This document shows, piece after piece, positions 1 through 5,794 of a stretch of DNA of 7,459 nucleotides (within the stretch, counting starts at the first letter, position 1; every line of letters begins with the position of its first letter). The stretch is from contig JAAFHI010000143.1 in the NCBI GenBank assembly GCA_013298335.1, positions 1 through 7,459 on the forward strand, in the 5' to 3' direction. A program made the translations under genes and the position numbers. The notes beneath the pieces were generated by a model. That model made no database searches. It was not told the origin of the DNA and saw nothing but the letters and a program-made list of their open reading frames with translations. The DNA comes from Actinomycetota bacterium. GTDB taxonomy: Bacteria > Acidobacteriota > Blastocatellia > Chloracidobacteriales > Chloracidobacteriaceae.

Positions 1-82
1 CTGCATGGAAAGAAGGCGTAATTACGGCGGGAAAACTGAAAAAGGGGATGGGTTTGAGGTTTGCGGGCCGGTTTTCACCATG

Positions 83-110
83 CCCTATCCCCCATTCCCC
101 ATCCCCCGTT
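83..110. repeat. C-rich heptamer tandem array (STRR-like), potential G-quadruplex on the minus strand
   Basis: Four consecutive 7-bp units read CCCTATC, CCCCATT, CCCCATC and CCCCGTT on the plus strand. The minus strand therefore carries four runs of three or more G separated by two or three bases, which fits the canonical G-quadruplex pattern. The array lies downstream of the minus-strand secreted-protein gene, so a read-through transcript would carry the G-rich strand. Bases 91-107 recur exactly, inverted, at 7402-7418. The unit resembles the CCCCART heptamers of cyanobacterial STRR repeats. Homology is not implied. Confidence 0.75.
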
Positions 111-113
111 TTT

Positions 114-151
114 GACTCCAAGACTCCCGACGCCGAGACTCCCAGACTCCC
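114..151. repeat. AGACTCCC octamer-like tandem array
   Basis: GACTCC or GACGCC occurs at 114, 122, 129, 137 and 145, so the period alternates between 7 and 8 bp. The best unit is AGACTCCC, with exact copies at 121-128, 136-143 and 144-151. The array starts three bases after the heptamer array and ends four bases before the stop codon of the minus-strand gene at 156-689. It therefore occupies that gene's immediate 3' flank. No T-tract or convincing stem is present, so it is not an obvious terminator. Confidence 0.7.
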
Positions 152-155
152 TTCC

Positions 156-689
156 CTAGGTTCCGTTAAACGAAACCTGCATCTTCTTGACGTAGGCCCC
201 GGTGTATTTCCCGCCCGACTTGACCTCGGCGGCGATGCCGTTGGCCTCGGCCTGGGTTTTGCCGCCGTAGATGGCCAGAAAGCGTACGTTGTAGGGCACA
301 TCGACGTAGAAAACCGACCCCGGCTCCGGCGAGGCGCGCGAGGCGAACACCTTCCGGTCGGGGAACATGTCCTGAACCTTCAGGCGCTCGGATTCCGGAA
401 TGAACTTCTTGTCGTCACCGTCGGCGACTTTGAAACTTCTGAGCACGACCGCGAAAAACGGTTCGGATTCGAAAATGCCGCCGTCTTCCGGGACTTCAAA
501 CGGCATGTCGTAGGGTTCGAAGATGGCCGCGGTATGGCAATCCGCGTTCGGGTTGGGACAGAGTTTCCCGAGTCTGGCTTTGCGCTGAACCTGGGCGTGG
601 ACGGCGGACGAATCGGCAACGGACAACGTTGCGACCGTGCCGCCGAGAAGGGCAACCGCGACGAGCGGCGCGAAAAGGCGACGAGACAT
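156..689 (-). CDS. Secreted hypothetical protein with possible SPOR-like C-terminal region
   Basis: This encodes a 177-residue exported protein of unknown function. Residues 1-33 look like a Sec signal peptide: MSRR, a hydrophobic stretch from about 5 to 22, and an A-x-A-like site (VHA) before Gln33. The mature part has two cysteines, C44 and C51, in a CPNPNADC motif that could form a disulfide. It continues with a FEPYDMPFEVPEDGG segment and a PESERLKVQDMFPDRKVFASR segment. The C-terminal 40 residues (FLAIYGG, then TQAEANGIAAEVKS, then GAYVKKMQV) follow the strand-helix-strand pattern of SPOR-like domains, as would suit a periplasmic or peptidoglycan-associated protein. That assignment is inference. 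The ATG at 689 has a GGAGG at 701-705, 11 bases upstream. I see no convincing promoter in 706-871, so transcription from the gene upstream is possible. It ends in TAG beside the AGACTCCC array. Confidence 0.82.
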   Translation of the reverse strand: MSRRLFAPLVAVALLGGTVATLSVADSSAVHAQVQRKARLGKLCPNPNADCHTAAIFEPYDMPFEVPEDGGIFESEPFFAVVLRSFKVADGDDKKFIPESERLKVQDMFPDRKVFASRASPEPGSVFYVDVPYNVRFLAIYGGKTQAEANGIAAEVKSGGKYTGAYVKKMQVSFNGT

Positions 690-871
690 GGAGTCGGTGA
701 CCTCCGGCAGTCAGATTAGAAGTGTTTCATCGTTTTTACCGCAAACGGAACGGCGGAGGAAGCGAAGGGGAAACTTTTCGCTCGCGTTTGTTCGTGGTTT
801 TCGGTGGACGTGTGCCGGAAAAGAAAGGTTGTCCCGAAGTTTTTTACAGGAAATCGGGGCGGAATGCCTCT

Positions 872-1315
872 CTACACGTCTTCTTCGCTGTTTCCATCAG
901 CCTCTGTATCCGAGAACCAAGCTTTCTCAAGAACTTCCGGAGAAAGCGCGATGTATTCCTCGAAACTCCACGAGGCGACCGCGCTTTTTTCCACGCCGTC
1001 CGAAAACAGCCGTTCGGGATGGCAAAACGAAATCCGTTCCTCGTCAGGATCAACCGTGATGATCAGGTGTTCGTTATCGCCGATCACGGAAGAAATCCCG
1101 AAGCCGGTTTCGCCATCTTCAAAACCACGGACCATCTCACAAAAAATGATGCGAGCCAGATAGGGAGGGTCATCCCATCTCTGTTTACGGGCGAACGCAC
1201 GTTGCACGATTTGGGGCAGTTCCTCCCCGCCCCAGTGTGCGTAAAGGAAAACACCGCGCGGGGTTTCGTCCGCGTTGAGATCGTCGATGACAAAAACATT
1301 GGCTCGGTCGCCCAT
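872..1315 (-). CDS. Conserved hypothetical cytoplasmic protein (YxHWGG / GDNEH motifs)
   Basis: This encodes a 147-residue soluble, acidic protein with no signal peptide or membrane segment. Recognisable blocks are MGDRANV at the N-terminus, LYAHWGG (24-30), RWDDPPYLARIIFCEM (46-61), ETGFGIS (69-75), GDNEH (79-83) and a Glu/Asp-rich end (SEEDV). I recall similar small proteins opening with the same MG-x-RANV and HWGG blocks in several phyla, but I know no function. I chose the ATG at 1315 because GGGAGA lies about 7 bases upstream and a good promoter sits just beyond. An in-frame ATG at 1384 would place the start upstream of that promoter. The stop is TAG, and the next gene is 182 bp downstream on the same strand. 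That 182-bp gap holds only a weak CCCGA/TCGGG stem with a 16-base loop soon after the stop, too loose to call a terminator. Confidence 0.85.
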   Translation of the reverse strand: MGDRANVFVIDDLNADETPRGVFLYAHWGGEELPQIVQRAFARKQRWDDPPYLARIIFCEMVRGFEDGETGFGISSVIGDNEHLIITVDPDEERISFCHPERLFSDGVEKSAVASWSFEEYIALSPEVLEKAWFSDTEADGNSEEDV

Positions 1316-1352
1316 TGGTTTTCTCCCTATTTTTTCGGGTTCAGATGTCCCG

Positions 1353-1381
1353 ACTATAATTTCTGTCCTGACATCCGGCAA
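1353..1381 (-). promoter_or_regulatory. Sigma70-type promoter of the gene at 872-1315
   Basis: On the minus strand a -35 box TTGCCG (1376-1381, four of six consensus bases) is followed by exactly 17 bp and a -10 box TATAGT (1353-1358, five of six). The predicted start near 1346 gives a leader of about 30 bases containing the GGGAGA ribosome site. A 6-bp inverted repeat, GATGTC (1344-1349) and GACATC (1370-1375), brackets the -10 box and could be an operator, though arms this short can occur by chance. Confidence 0.65.
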
Positions 1382-1407
1382 CATTGGAATTGAGTGAAAT
1401 CAAGCCA

Positions 1408-1433
1408 ACCGGAGCGCGCAGGGTGCGCGCGGT
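1408..1433. other. GC-rich hairpin in the gap downstream of the TonB-dependent receptor gene
   Basis: GCGCGCA (1414-1420) pairs perfectly with TGCGCGC (1424-1430) across a GGG loop. ACC (1408-1410) and GGT (1431-1433) extend the stem past a GGA bulge. No T-tract follows on either strand, so it is not a typical intrinsic terminator. It lies between the receptor terminator and the promoter of the next gene and could be an mRNA-stabilising stem or a single REP-like palindrome. Confidence 0.5.
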
Positions 1434-1441
1434 CCAAGGGC

Positions 1442-1480
1442 AAAAGAAATCGGGTTTCAGGCGATAAAACCTGAAACCCG
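1442..1480 (-). terminator. Rho-independent terminator of the TonB-dependent receptor gene
   Basis: On the minus strand CGGGTTTCAGG and CCTGAAACCCG form a perfect 11-bp stem (1451-1461 with 1470-1480) around an 8-base loop. ATTTCTTTT follows at 1442-1450. The stem starts about 25 bases after the receptor stop codon. A second copy of the CCTGAAACCCG arm at 1484-1494 can compete for the same partner, and on the plus strand that alternative pairing is followed by six T's at 1500-1505. Confidence 0.7.
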
Positions 1481-1497
1481 ATACCTGAAACCCGACA
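1470..1497. repeat. 14-bp direct repeat, four CCYGANA heptads
   Basis: CCTGAAACCCGATA and CCTGAAACCCGACA are adjacent 14-bp copies differing at one base. Each splits into two related heptads, CCTGAAA then CCCGATA or CCCGACA, so all four units fit CCYGANA with a strict 7-bp period. The first copy also provides one arm of the terminator hairpin. The repeat lies only 7 bp from the receptor stop codon (1505-1507), like the other short-period arrays of this window that sit at gene ends. Confidence 0.7.
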
Positions 1498-1504
1498 CCT
1501 TTTT

Positions 1505-4500
1505 TCAAAAAGTGAAGCGCGCGCCGAGCTGGACCTGGCGGGGGCCGCCGAAGCGCGCCGTCGAGGGGGCGCTGAACGCATTGAAGCCGTTCTGGTTGAG
1601 CGCGTCGGTCGTGATGACGCCGGTCGCCGTCGGACGCGGTCCGGCGACGGTGCCGATGCCGTCCACACCGAAGTTTTTATTGGTGTTGCGGGTGATGTTG
1701 TACGCCTCGAACATCAGTTCGAGCCGCCGCGATTCGCCGAGTTTGAAGGTTTTCACCACCCGCATGTCGAGATTGAACGATGAGGGCTGGCGGAAGCTGT
1801 TCCGTCCGACGACCGTGCCGTTGATGATGGCCCGGTCGTTGTCGTTTCCGTCGTTGTTGATGTCGTCGCCGAAAATCGCGTTGTAGGGCAGGCCCGACCG
1901 GGTCGTGATGATCGCGCTCACGATAAACCCGTAGGGCAGATCGACCAGTCCGCTGAAGTTGAAGTTGTGGCGGATGTCCTGCTTGGACGGCCCGCGCTCG
2001 GACCGCAGATCGAACGGGTTGAGGGAAAATTCCTGGCTGAAATTCCGCTCGTTCGAGTCGTCGTCGATGTTTTTGGCGAAGGTGTAATTCGCCTGGACCT
2101 GAAACCGGTTCGCGTAGCGGCGGGTCACCGTCAGCGTTCCCCCATTATAAGAAGAGTGAGCCGACGATTCGTTGACCAGAATCGGACCGTAGTTGCGTCC
2201 GTTGACGATCTGGATCGGACGCTGGGCGATGTCGAAGAACACGTAGCCCGACGTGCCGTTCACGATGTAGCCCGGCGTTCCCGGCGCGGGCAGGTTGCGG
2301 TTCACGCGCCGCTGCAAGTCCCACGTCGAGTTGCGGATGAACCCGACCGTCACCGACCAGTTTTTCGAAAGCTGGTGTTCGATGGTCAGCGAGGTCTGGA
2401 ACGAGCGCGGATTCTGGAAATCGGGGGCAAAACCGTAAACCCGCTGCGGGAAATCCAGCAGGCGGAAGTCGTTTCCGGCGGAAACCGTGTTCCGGAGGAC
2501 GTTTCCGTCCGCGTTGAAGTTCGTGATGATGTTCGGAAATCCGACCGTCGAAATCAGCGAGGTGATGAAGTTCGCGCGCGAGCGGGTGCCGCTCGACGAC
2601 AACTGGTTGCTGTCGAGCGAGAATCCGAGCAGGCCGAGGCCGTTTTCGGTCGTCACGCGCTGGAAGAGCGTCGCGGGCGTCCGGGCGGAAAACAGCCCGG
2701 CGGTGGCGCGCACGACGGTCGTGCCCTTGCCGGTCACGTCCCACGCGAGGCCGAGGCGTGGTTGCCACTGTTCGAGGTCGTTCGGAATCCGCTGCGTGAC
2801 CGCGATGTCGGGATTCGGCGAAACCGGCTGCGGGTTGAACTGGCCTTCCCACCGCAGACCCGCCGTGAGCGTGAGGCGGTTGTTGATCCGGATTTTGTCG
2901 TTCACGAAGACCGAGATTTCCTGCTGCGTGCCTTCGAAGGTCGCCGGGTCGCCGGTCACCGTCCCGATGAGGAAGCCGCGGAAGCGGCGGTTGGCCCCGC
3001 TCGTGCTGCCACCGACCGTTGCAATGTAGTTGGGAAGGGCCGATCCGCCGGTGAAGCCGTAGCGGCCCTGAATTCCCGCCGCCCGCTGCTGTTTCACCCG
3101 GTTGATGTTGAGGTCGAACCCGAACCGGAGCTGGTGGCGTCCGCCGGTGAAGCTGACGTTGTCGGTCACCTGGAATTTGGTCGTCCGGAAGGTGCGGGGG
3201 CGGGCGTTGTCGCCGCCGATGACCCCGACGCCCGAGATATCAATCTGCGGACTGTTTGAATTGGGCGTTTCGTCGCGGTTGTCGTTGGCGAACTGGCCGC
3301 GGACTTCATTCACGAACCGGGAATTGAGCACCGTCACGAGCGCCGCCTTGAGTCCGTTGCTGGAATTTTGGCGGGCGTAGTTGACCGTTTCCGCCCGATC
3401 CTGCCGGGCCTGCTCGAAGTCGAAGTTGTCGCCTCGCAGGCGGGTGAAGTTGTACTGCACGTTGAGCGTGTTGTTCTGGGTCAACTGGAAGTCGGTCCGG
3501 GCGAAAATCGCCGTCGGGTTGTTCGTCCCGGCCCGTTCGCCCTGAAGCGCGACGAGGTCCGCCGGGAGGGTCTGGCCGGTCGGGGTCAGAAAGCCGACCA
3601 CGAATGGCACCCGCAGGAAATTCTGCTCCGCCGCGACGAAGAAGAACGCGCGGTTCTTCACGATCGGTCCGCCGATGCTGCCGCCGAACTGGTTCTGGCG
3701 GTTGTCGAGACTGCGTCCGAAGGCGTCGGGCGAGGTCAGATGCTTGTTGCGATTGAAGTAGAAGGCTTCGCCGTGAAACGCGTTGGTGCCGCCCTTGGTC
3801 ACGACATTGAGGAAACCGGCGGTGGTCCGCCCGATTTCCGCGCTCGCGCCCGCCCGGACGACCTGAAATTCGCGGATGGCCGATTGCGGGAAGAAGAAGA
3901 CCGATTCGTTGCCGCCGCGTTGGTTGCCCTGAAGCGGGTCGTTGAAATCGGCTCCATCGACCGCGACATTGGAGTTGATTGAGCGCTGACCGGCCACGAC
4001 CAGACCGCCGCGGTCCTGTTCCTGCGAGATGGCGGGCTGCAACTGGAAGAACTCGGCGAAGTTGCGACCGCGAACCGGCAGATCCTTGATGGCCCGTTCG
4101 CTGATGTTCAAACCGGAGGCGGATTCCTGCGCGTCGATGCCACCCTGTTCGGCGGAAACCTCGACGACTTCCGACACATCCTCGACTTCCATCGCGATGT
4201 CGGTCCGTTCGGTATTGCCGACCGTCAGTTTGGCCAGCCGCTTGCCGGGTTTGAAATTCTGGGCAGCGGCTTCCAGTTCATAGGTCCCGACCGGCATCAC
4301 CCCGGCGAAGTACCGGCCCGTCTGGTCGGTCGTCACGGTTCGGACGTAGCCCGTCTCCCGGCTTTTGATCGTGACCGTCGCGCCCGCGACCGCCGCGCCG
4401 CTCTGGTCCTTGACCACGCCTTCAATGGCCGCGCTACCTGATTCGGACTGTCCGAGGACCGTCCCGGCGCTGGCCGCGATCATCAGCCCCATCGCCCCCA

Positions 4501-4552
4501 TGAAGACCATCATCGCCCGGAGGCGCGCCATCGCACGTTTCACGCTTGGCAT
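1505..4552 (-). CDS. TonB-dependent receptor, Oar-like, with N-terminal carboxypeptidase-regulatory-like domain
   Basis: This encodes a 1015-residue outer-membrane protein. Residues 1-35 are a signal peptide (basic VKRAMARLR, a long hydrophobic core, ASAGTVLGQ). Residues 41-125 form a CarboxypepD_reg-like beta-sandwich (AAIEGVVKDQSGAAVAGATV, then TTDQTGRYFAGVMPVGTYEL). A plug domain follows at about 145-255 (RAIKDLPVRGRNFAEF, VAGQRSINSNVAVDGADFND), ending in FLNVVTKGGTNAFHGEAFY. The rest is the beta-barrel, including an Asn/Asp-rich loop (GDDINNDGNDNDR) and the outer-membrane signature VQLGARFTF with terminal Phe. VVEVSA at about 129-134 may be the TonB box. Such receptors take up large substrates, often saccharides or peptides, using TonB-ExbBD energy, or serve protein secretion as in myxobacterial Oar. 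The substrate cannot be read here and no SusD partner is present. The ATG at 4552 is preferred because AAAGGAA lies 8 bases upstream. A GTG at 4570 would put that ribosome site inside the gene. Confidence 0.95.
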   Translation of the reverse strand: MPSVKRAMARLRAMMVFMGAMGLMIAASAGTVLGQSESGSAAIEGVVKDQSGAAVAGATVTIKSRETGYVRTVTTDQTGRYFAGVMPVGTYELEAAAQNFKPGKRLAKLTVGNTERTDIAMEVEDVSEVVEVSAEQGGIDAQESASGLNISERAIKDLPVRGRNFAEFFQLQPAISQEQDRGGLVVAGQRSINSNVAVDGADFNDPLQGNQRGGNESVFFFPQSAIREFQVVRAGASAEIGRTTAGFLNVVTKGGTNAFHGEAFYFNRNKHLTSPDAFGRSLDNRQNQFGGSIGGPIVKNRAFFFVAAEQNFLRVPFVVGFLTPTGQTLPADLVALQGERAGTNNPTAIFARTDFQLTQNNTLNVQYNFTRLRGDNFDFEQARQDRAETVNYARQNSSNGLKAALVTVLNSRFVNEVRGQFANDNRDETPNSNSPQIDISGVGVIGGDNARPRTFRTTKFQVTDNVSFTGGRHQLRFGFDLNINRVKQQRAAGIQGRYGFTGGSALPNYIATVGGSTSGANRRFRGFLIGTVTGDPATFEGTQQEISVFVNDKIRINNRLTLTAGLRWEGQFNPQPVSPNPDIAVTQRIPNDLEQWQPRLGLAWDVTGKGTTVVRATAGLFSARTPATLFQRVTTENGLGLLGFSLDSNQLSSSGTRSRANFITSLISTVGFPNIITNFNADGNVLRNTVSAGNDFRLLDFPQRVYGFAPDFQNPRSFQTSLTIEHQLSKNWSVTVGFIRNSTWDLQRRVNRNLPAPGTPGYIVNGTSGYVFFDIAQRPIQIVNGRNYGPILVNESSAHSSYNGGTLTVTRRYANRFQVQANYTFAKNIDDDSNERNFSQEFSLNPFDLRSERGPSKQDIRHNFNFSGLVDLPYGFIVSAIITTRSGLPYNAIFGDDINNDGNDNDRAIINGTVVGRNSFRQPSSFNLDMRVVKTFKLGESRRLELMFEAYNITRNTNKNFGVDGIGTVAGPRPTATGVITTDALNQNGFNAFSAPSTARFGGPRQVQLGARFTF

Positions 4553-4779
4553 GAAAACACTTCCTTTCACGCTGGAATTTTCGAGTCTGGAAAACGAAAC
4601 GTGCAGGAAAGCAGCCCGGTATTACGCCGATGTAACGGGGGATTTAATAAAATTCGCGCGTCCGTATTTTGCGTCGCGTCACGGGAAAACGCCGTGGGCG
4701 GAGTGGACGGGGAAGGCTGGGAAGATGGACGGGAAACCGGGCTGGAAAAACCCGTGGAATCCATCCACGCCGGGCCGAT
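4553..4779. other. Divergent intergenic region between the receptor and 3D-protein genes
   Basis: This stretch of about 230 bp has no credible gene. It should contain the receptor promoter on the minus strand, but I find only weak hexamers there (TTAAAT, 17 bp, TAATAC, at about 4617-4645). A short palindrome, TTAC-N6-GTAA (4622-4635), overlaps that site. Another stem, CGTGGA-N5-TCCACG (4753-4769), lies just upstream of the plus-strand promoter. Either could be an operator, but neither is strong. Confidence 0.4.
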
Positions 4780-4799
4780 TTGACAGCCAGTGCTATAAT
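4780..4799 (+). promoter_or_regulatory. Extended -10 promoter of the 3D-domain gene, with a misplaced perfect -35 hexamer
   Basis: TGCTATAAT at 4791-4799 is a consensus extended -10 element. A perfect TTGACA sits at 4780-4785, only 8 bp upstream of TATAAT instead of about 17, so it should not act as a normal -35 box for this -10. Transcription would begin near 4806, giving a leader of about 67 bases before the ATG at 4873. Confidence 0.6.
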
Positions 4800-4821
4800 A
4801 GCGTGATTTTTTGAACAATCC

Positions 4822-4859
4822 CCCTTTCTCATCGAGGGAGGGAGGTTGCATTCCAACCT
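4822..4859 (+). promoter_or_regulatory. Two-hairpin leader of the 3D-domain gene
   Basis: CCCTTTCTC (4822-4830) and GAGGGAGGG (4834-4842) form nine consecutive pairs, two of them G-U, around a 3-base loop. One base from its end, AGGTTG... starts a second stem: AGGTTG (4843-4848) with CAACCT (4854-4859) around CATTC. The true ribosome site GGAGG (4861-4865) follows two bases later. The first stem buries an SD-like GGGAGGGAGG. This could be a stabilising leader or a translational control element. No known riboswitch is recognised. Confidence 0.45.
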
Positions 4860-4872
4860 TGGAGGACACTGC

Positions 4873-5484
4873 ATGAGCTTACGTGCAAAAGGCGCTCCGG
4901 CAGGGCGGAAGGGCACATTGAAGTCGGTTGTTCGTCCCTTTCTCATTATTTTTTCCGCCGTTCTGGCCTTTTTCGGCAGCGTTGCCGTCAATGCCCAGAA
5001 TGGTTCGCCCGTCGCCGCCGGAAGACCCCAAACACCGAAGCAGGTGAATCCCGAACCATCCAAAGAACTGACCCTCGAAACCCCGAAATCGCCATTGGCG
5101 ACCGAGGATGTTCCGGTTCAAAACGCTTTCGAAGTGGCCGTACCGGCGCAGGATTACACTGCGACGGCCTACAGCCTCAACGGGCGTACGGCATCGGGCG
5201 AACACGTACGGCGCGGCATCATCGCCGCTGATCCGCGCGTGCTTCCGCTCGGCTCGGTCGTAAAACTCCACGCCGGTTCCTACACCGGCATTTACCACGT
5301 AAAAGACACGGGCGGAAAAATCAAGGGACGTCGCATCGACATTTACATGCCGTCCACGGCCGAGGCACGACGCTTCGGACGTCAGGCCGTCCGCATCGAA
5401 GTCCTGCGCCGAACCCGTCCGACGGGCGGCAAGAGCACGGTGCAGGCAATTCCGGCGAGCAAAAAGAAGCCGGTCCGTCAGTGA
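4873..5484 (+). CDS. Exported 3D (Asp-Asp-Asp) domain protein, MltA/YocH-like cell-wall enzyme
   Basis: This encodes a 203-residue protein. Residues 1-21 are basic, 22-40 form a hydrophobic signal (FLIIFSAVLAFFGSVAV), and cleavage is likely after NA at 41. Residues 43-92 are a Pro-rich spacer. The 3D domain spans about 96-179, and its three defining aspartates are visible: D120 in IIAADPRVLPLGS, D145 in YHVKDTGG and D156 in RRIDIYMP. The domain forms the double-psi barrel shared with the catalytic part of MltA lytic transglycosylase and with Bacillus YocH-type hydrolases, so peptidoglycan cleavage outside the cytoplasmic membrane is the likely role. The substrate bond is inference. The C-terminal 20 residues are basic (KKKPVRQ) and could bind anionic wall polymer. 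GGAGG at 4861-4865 is 7 bases before this ATG. An in-frame TTG at 4846 has no proper spacing. The gene stands alone between its own promoter and terminator. Confidence 0.92.
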   Translation: MSLRAKGAPAGRKGTLKSVVRPFLIIFSAVLAFFGSVAVNAQNGSPVAAGRPQTPKQVNPEPSKELTLETPKSPLATEDVPVQNAFEVAVPAQDYTATAYSLNGRTASGEHVRRGIIAADPRVLPLGSVVKLHAGSYTGIYHVKDTGGKIKGRRIDIYMPSTAEARRFGRQAVRIEVLRRTRPTGGKSTVQAIPASKKKPVRQ

Positions 5485-5574
5485 CGGATTCCAATATTCG
5501 CGATTTTCGATCGGATGGCTGAGTTCGCCGAAGAAGTGAACCGCCGGAACCCGAAAATCAAACCGAGAAGGGCG

Positions 5575-5606
5575 ACGCGCGACGGGAAACCGTCGCGCGT
5601 TTCTTC
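5575..5606 (+). terminator. Terminator-like hairpin after the 3D-domain gene
   Basis: ACGCGCGACGG (5575-5585) pairs perfectly with CCGTCGCGCGT (5590-5600) across a GAAA tetraloop, and TTCTTC follows. The 11-bp GC-rich stem is very strong and the T-tract is modest. It begins 90 bases after the 3D-gene stop. Two transcription units converge here, and it serves the plus strand. Confidence 0.65.
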
Positions 5607-5644
5607 ATGTGGGCGGGGTTTTGCGCTTCGTGGCACATCGTTTT

Positions 5645-5743
5645 CCCATAGCCTCCCTTCGGTCCGGCTATGGGCTATATTCTTTAAATCATTGTATTTC
5701 AAGAGATTAGCCCATAGCTGGAGCGCTTTGGCGAAGCTATGGG
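5645..5743. repeat. Composite REP/BIME-like element: two CCCATAGC hairpins around an AT-rich core
   Basis: Hairpin 1 has CCCATAGCC (5645-5653) and GGCTATGGG (5666-5674). Hairpin 2 has CCCATAGCT (5711-5719) and AGCTATGGG (5735-5743), with an inner CGC-TTTG-GCG stem. The facing arms also pair with each other: GCTATGGGCTA (5668-5678) is the exact reverse complement of TAGCCCATAGC (5708-5718) across an AT-rich core. The element lies between two convergent terminators, the usual niche of REP/BIME sequences mobilised by RAYT-type transposases. No transposase is in the window, so mobility is inference. Confidence 0.65.
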
Positions 5744-5754
5744 AAGCCCATGCG

Positions 5755-5783
5755 AAAAAACATCGCGTTTTGCCGAGGCGATG
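5755..5783 (-). terminator. Rho-independent terminator of the DUF362 gene
   Basis: On the minus strand CATCGC and GCGATG form a 6-bp stem (5778-5783 with 5761-5766) around an 11-base loop, directly followed by six T's (5755-5760). It begins 11 bases after the stop codon at 5795. The position and T-tract make it a good terminator despite the short stem. Confidence 0.7.
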
Positions 5784-5794
5784 AGAAAACGGCG

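Noticed and set aside
17..26. Palindrome CGTAATTACG
   Set aside because: It is a perfect 10-bp palindrome but isolated at the window edge, with no promoter or gene context to support an operator.
48..719. Plus-strand 223-codon open frame
   Set aside because: It covers the repeat arrays and the whole antisense of the secreted-protein gene, whose signal peptide and SD support the other strand.
1316..1384. Upstream ATG of the HWGG-family gene
   Set aside because: It would place the predicted -10 and most of the -35 inside the gene. The ATG at 1315 has its own GGGAGA.
722..1393. Plus-strand 223-codon open frame
   Set aside because: It is antisense to the HWGG-family gene, which has conserved-looking blocks, an SD and a promoter on the minus strand.
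1451..1500. CRISPR-like repeats
   Set aside because: The repeated units are only 14 bp, directly adjacent, with no spacers and no cas genes nearby.
1967..3259. Plus-strand 430-codon open frame inside the receptor gene
   Set aside because: It is antisense to the TonB-dependent receptor, whose domains are unmistakable. The translation is Arg/Val/Glu-rich low-complexity sequence typical of the reverse frame of a GC-rich gene.
4553..4570. GTG start for the receptor gene
   Set aside because: The AAAGGAA ribosome site lies within these bases and is correctly spaced for the ATG at 4552.
4622..4635. TTAC-N6-GTAA operator for the receptor
   Set aside because: Four-base arms are expected by chance in a region this long, and the overlapping promoter is itself weak.
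4846..4872. Upstream TTG start for the 3D-domain gene
   Set aside because: GGGAGGGAGG touches the TTG without proper spacing, whereas GGAGG lies 7 bases before the ATG at 4873.
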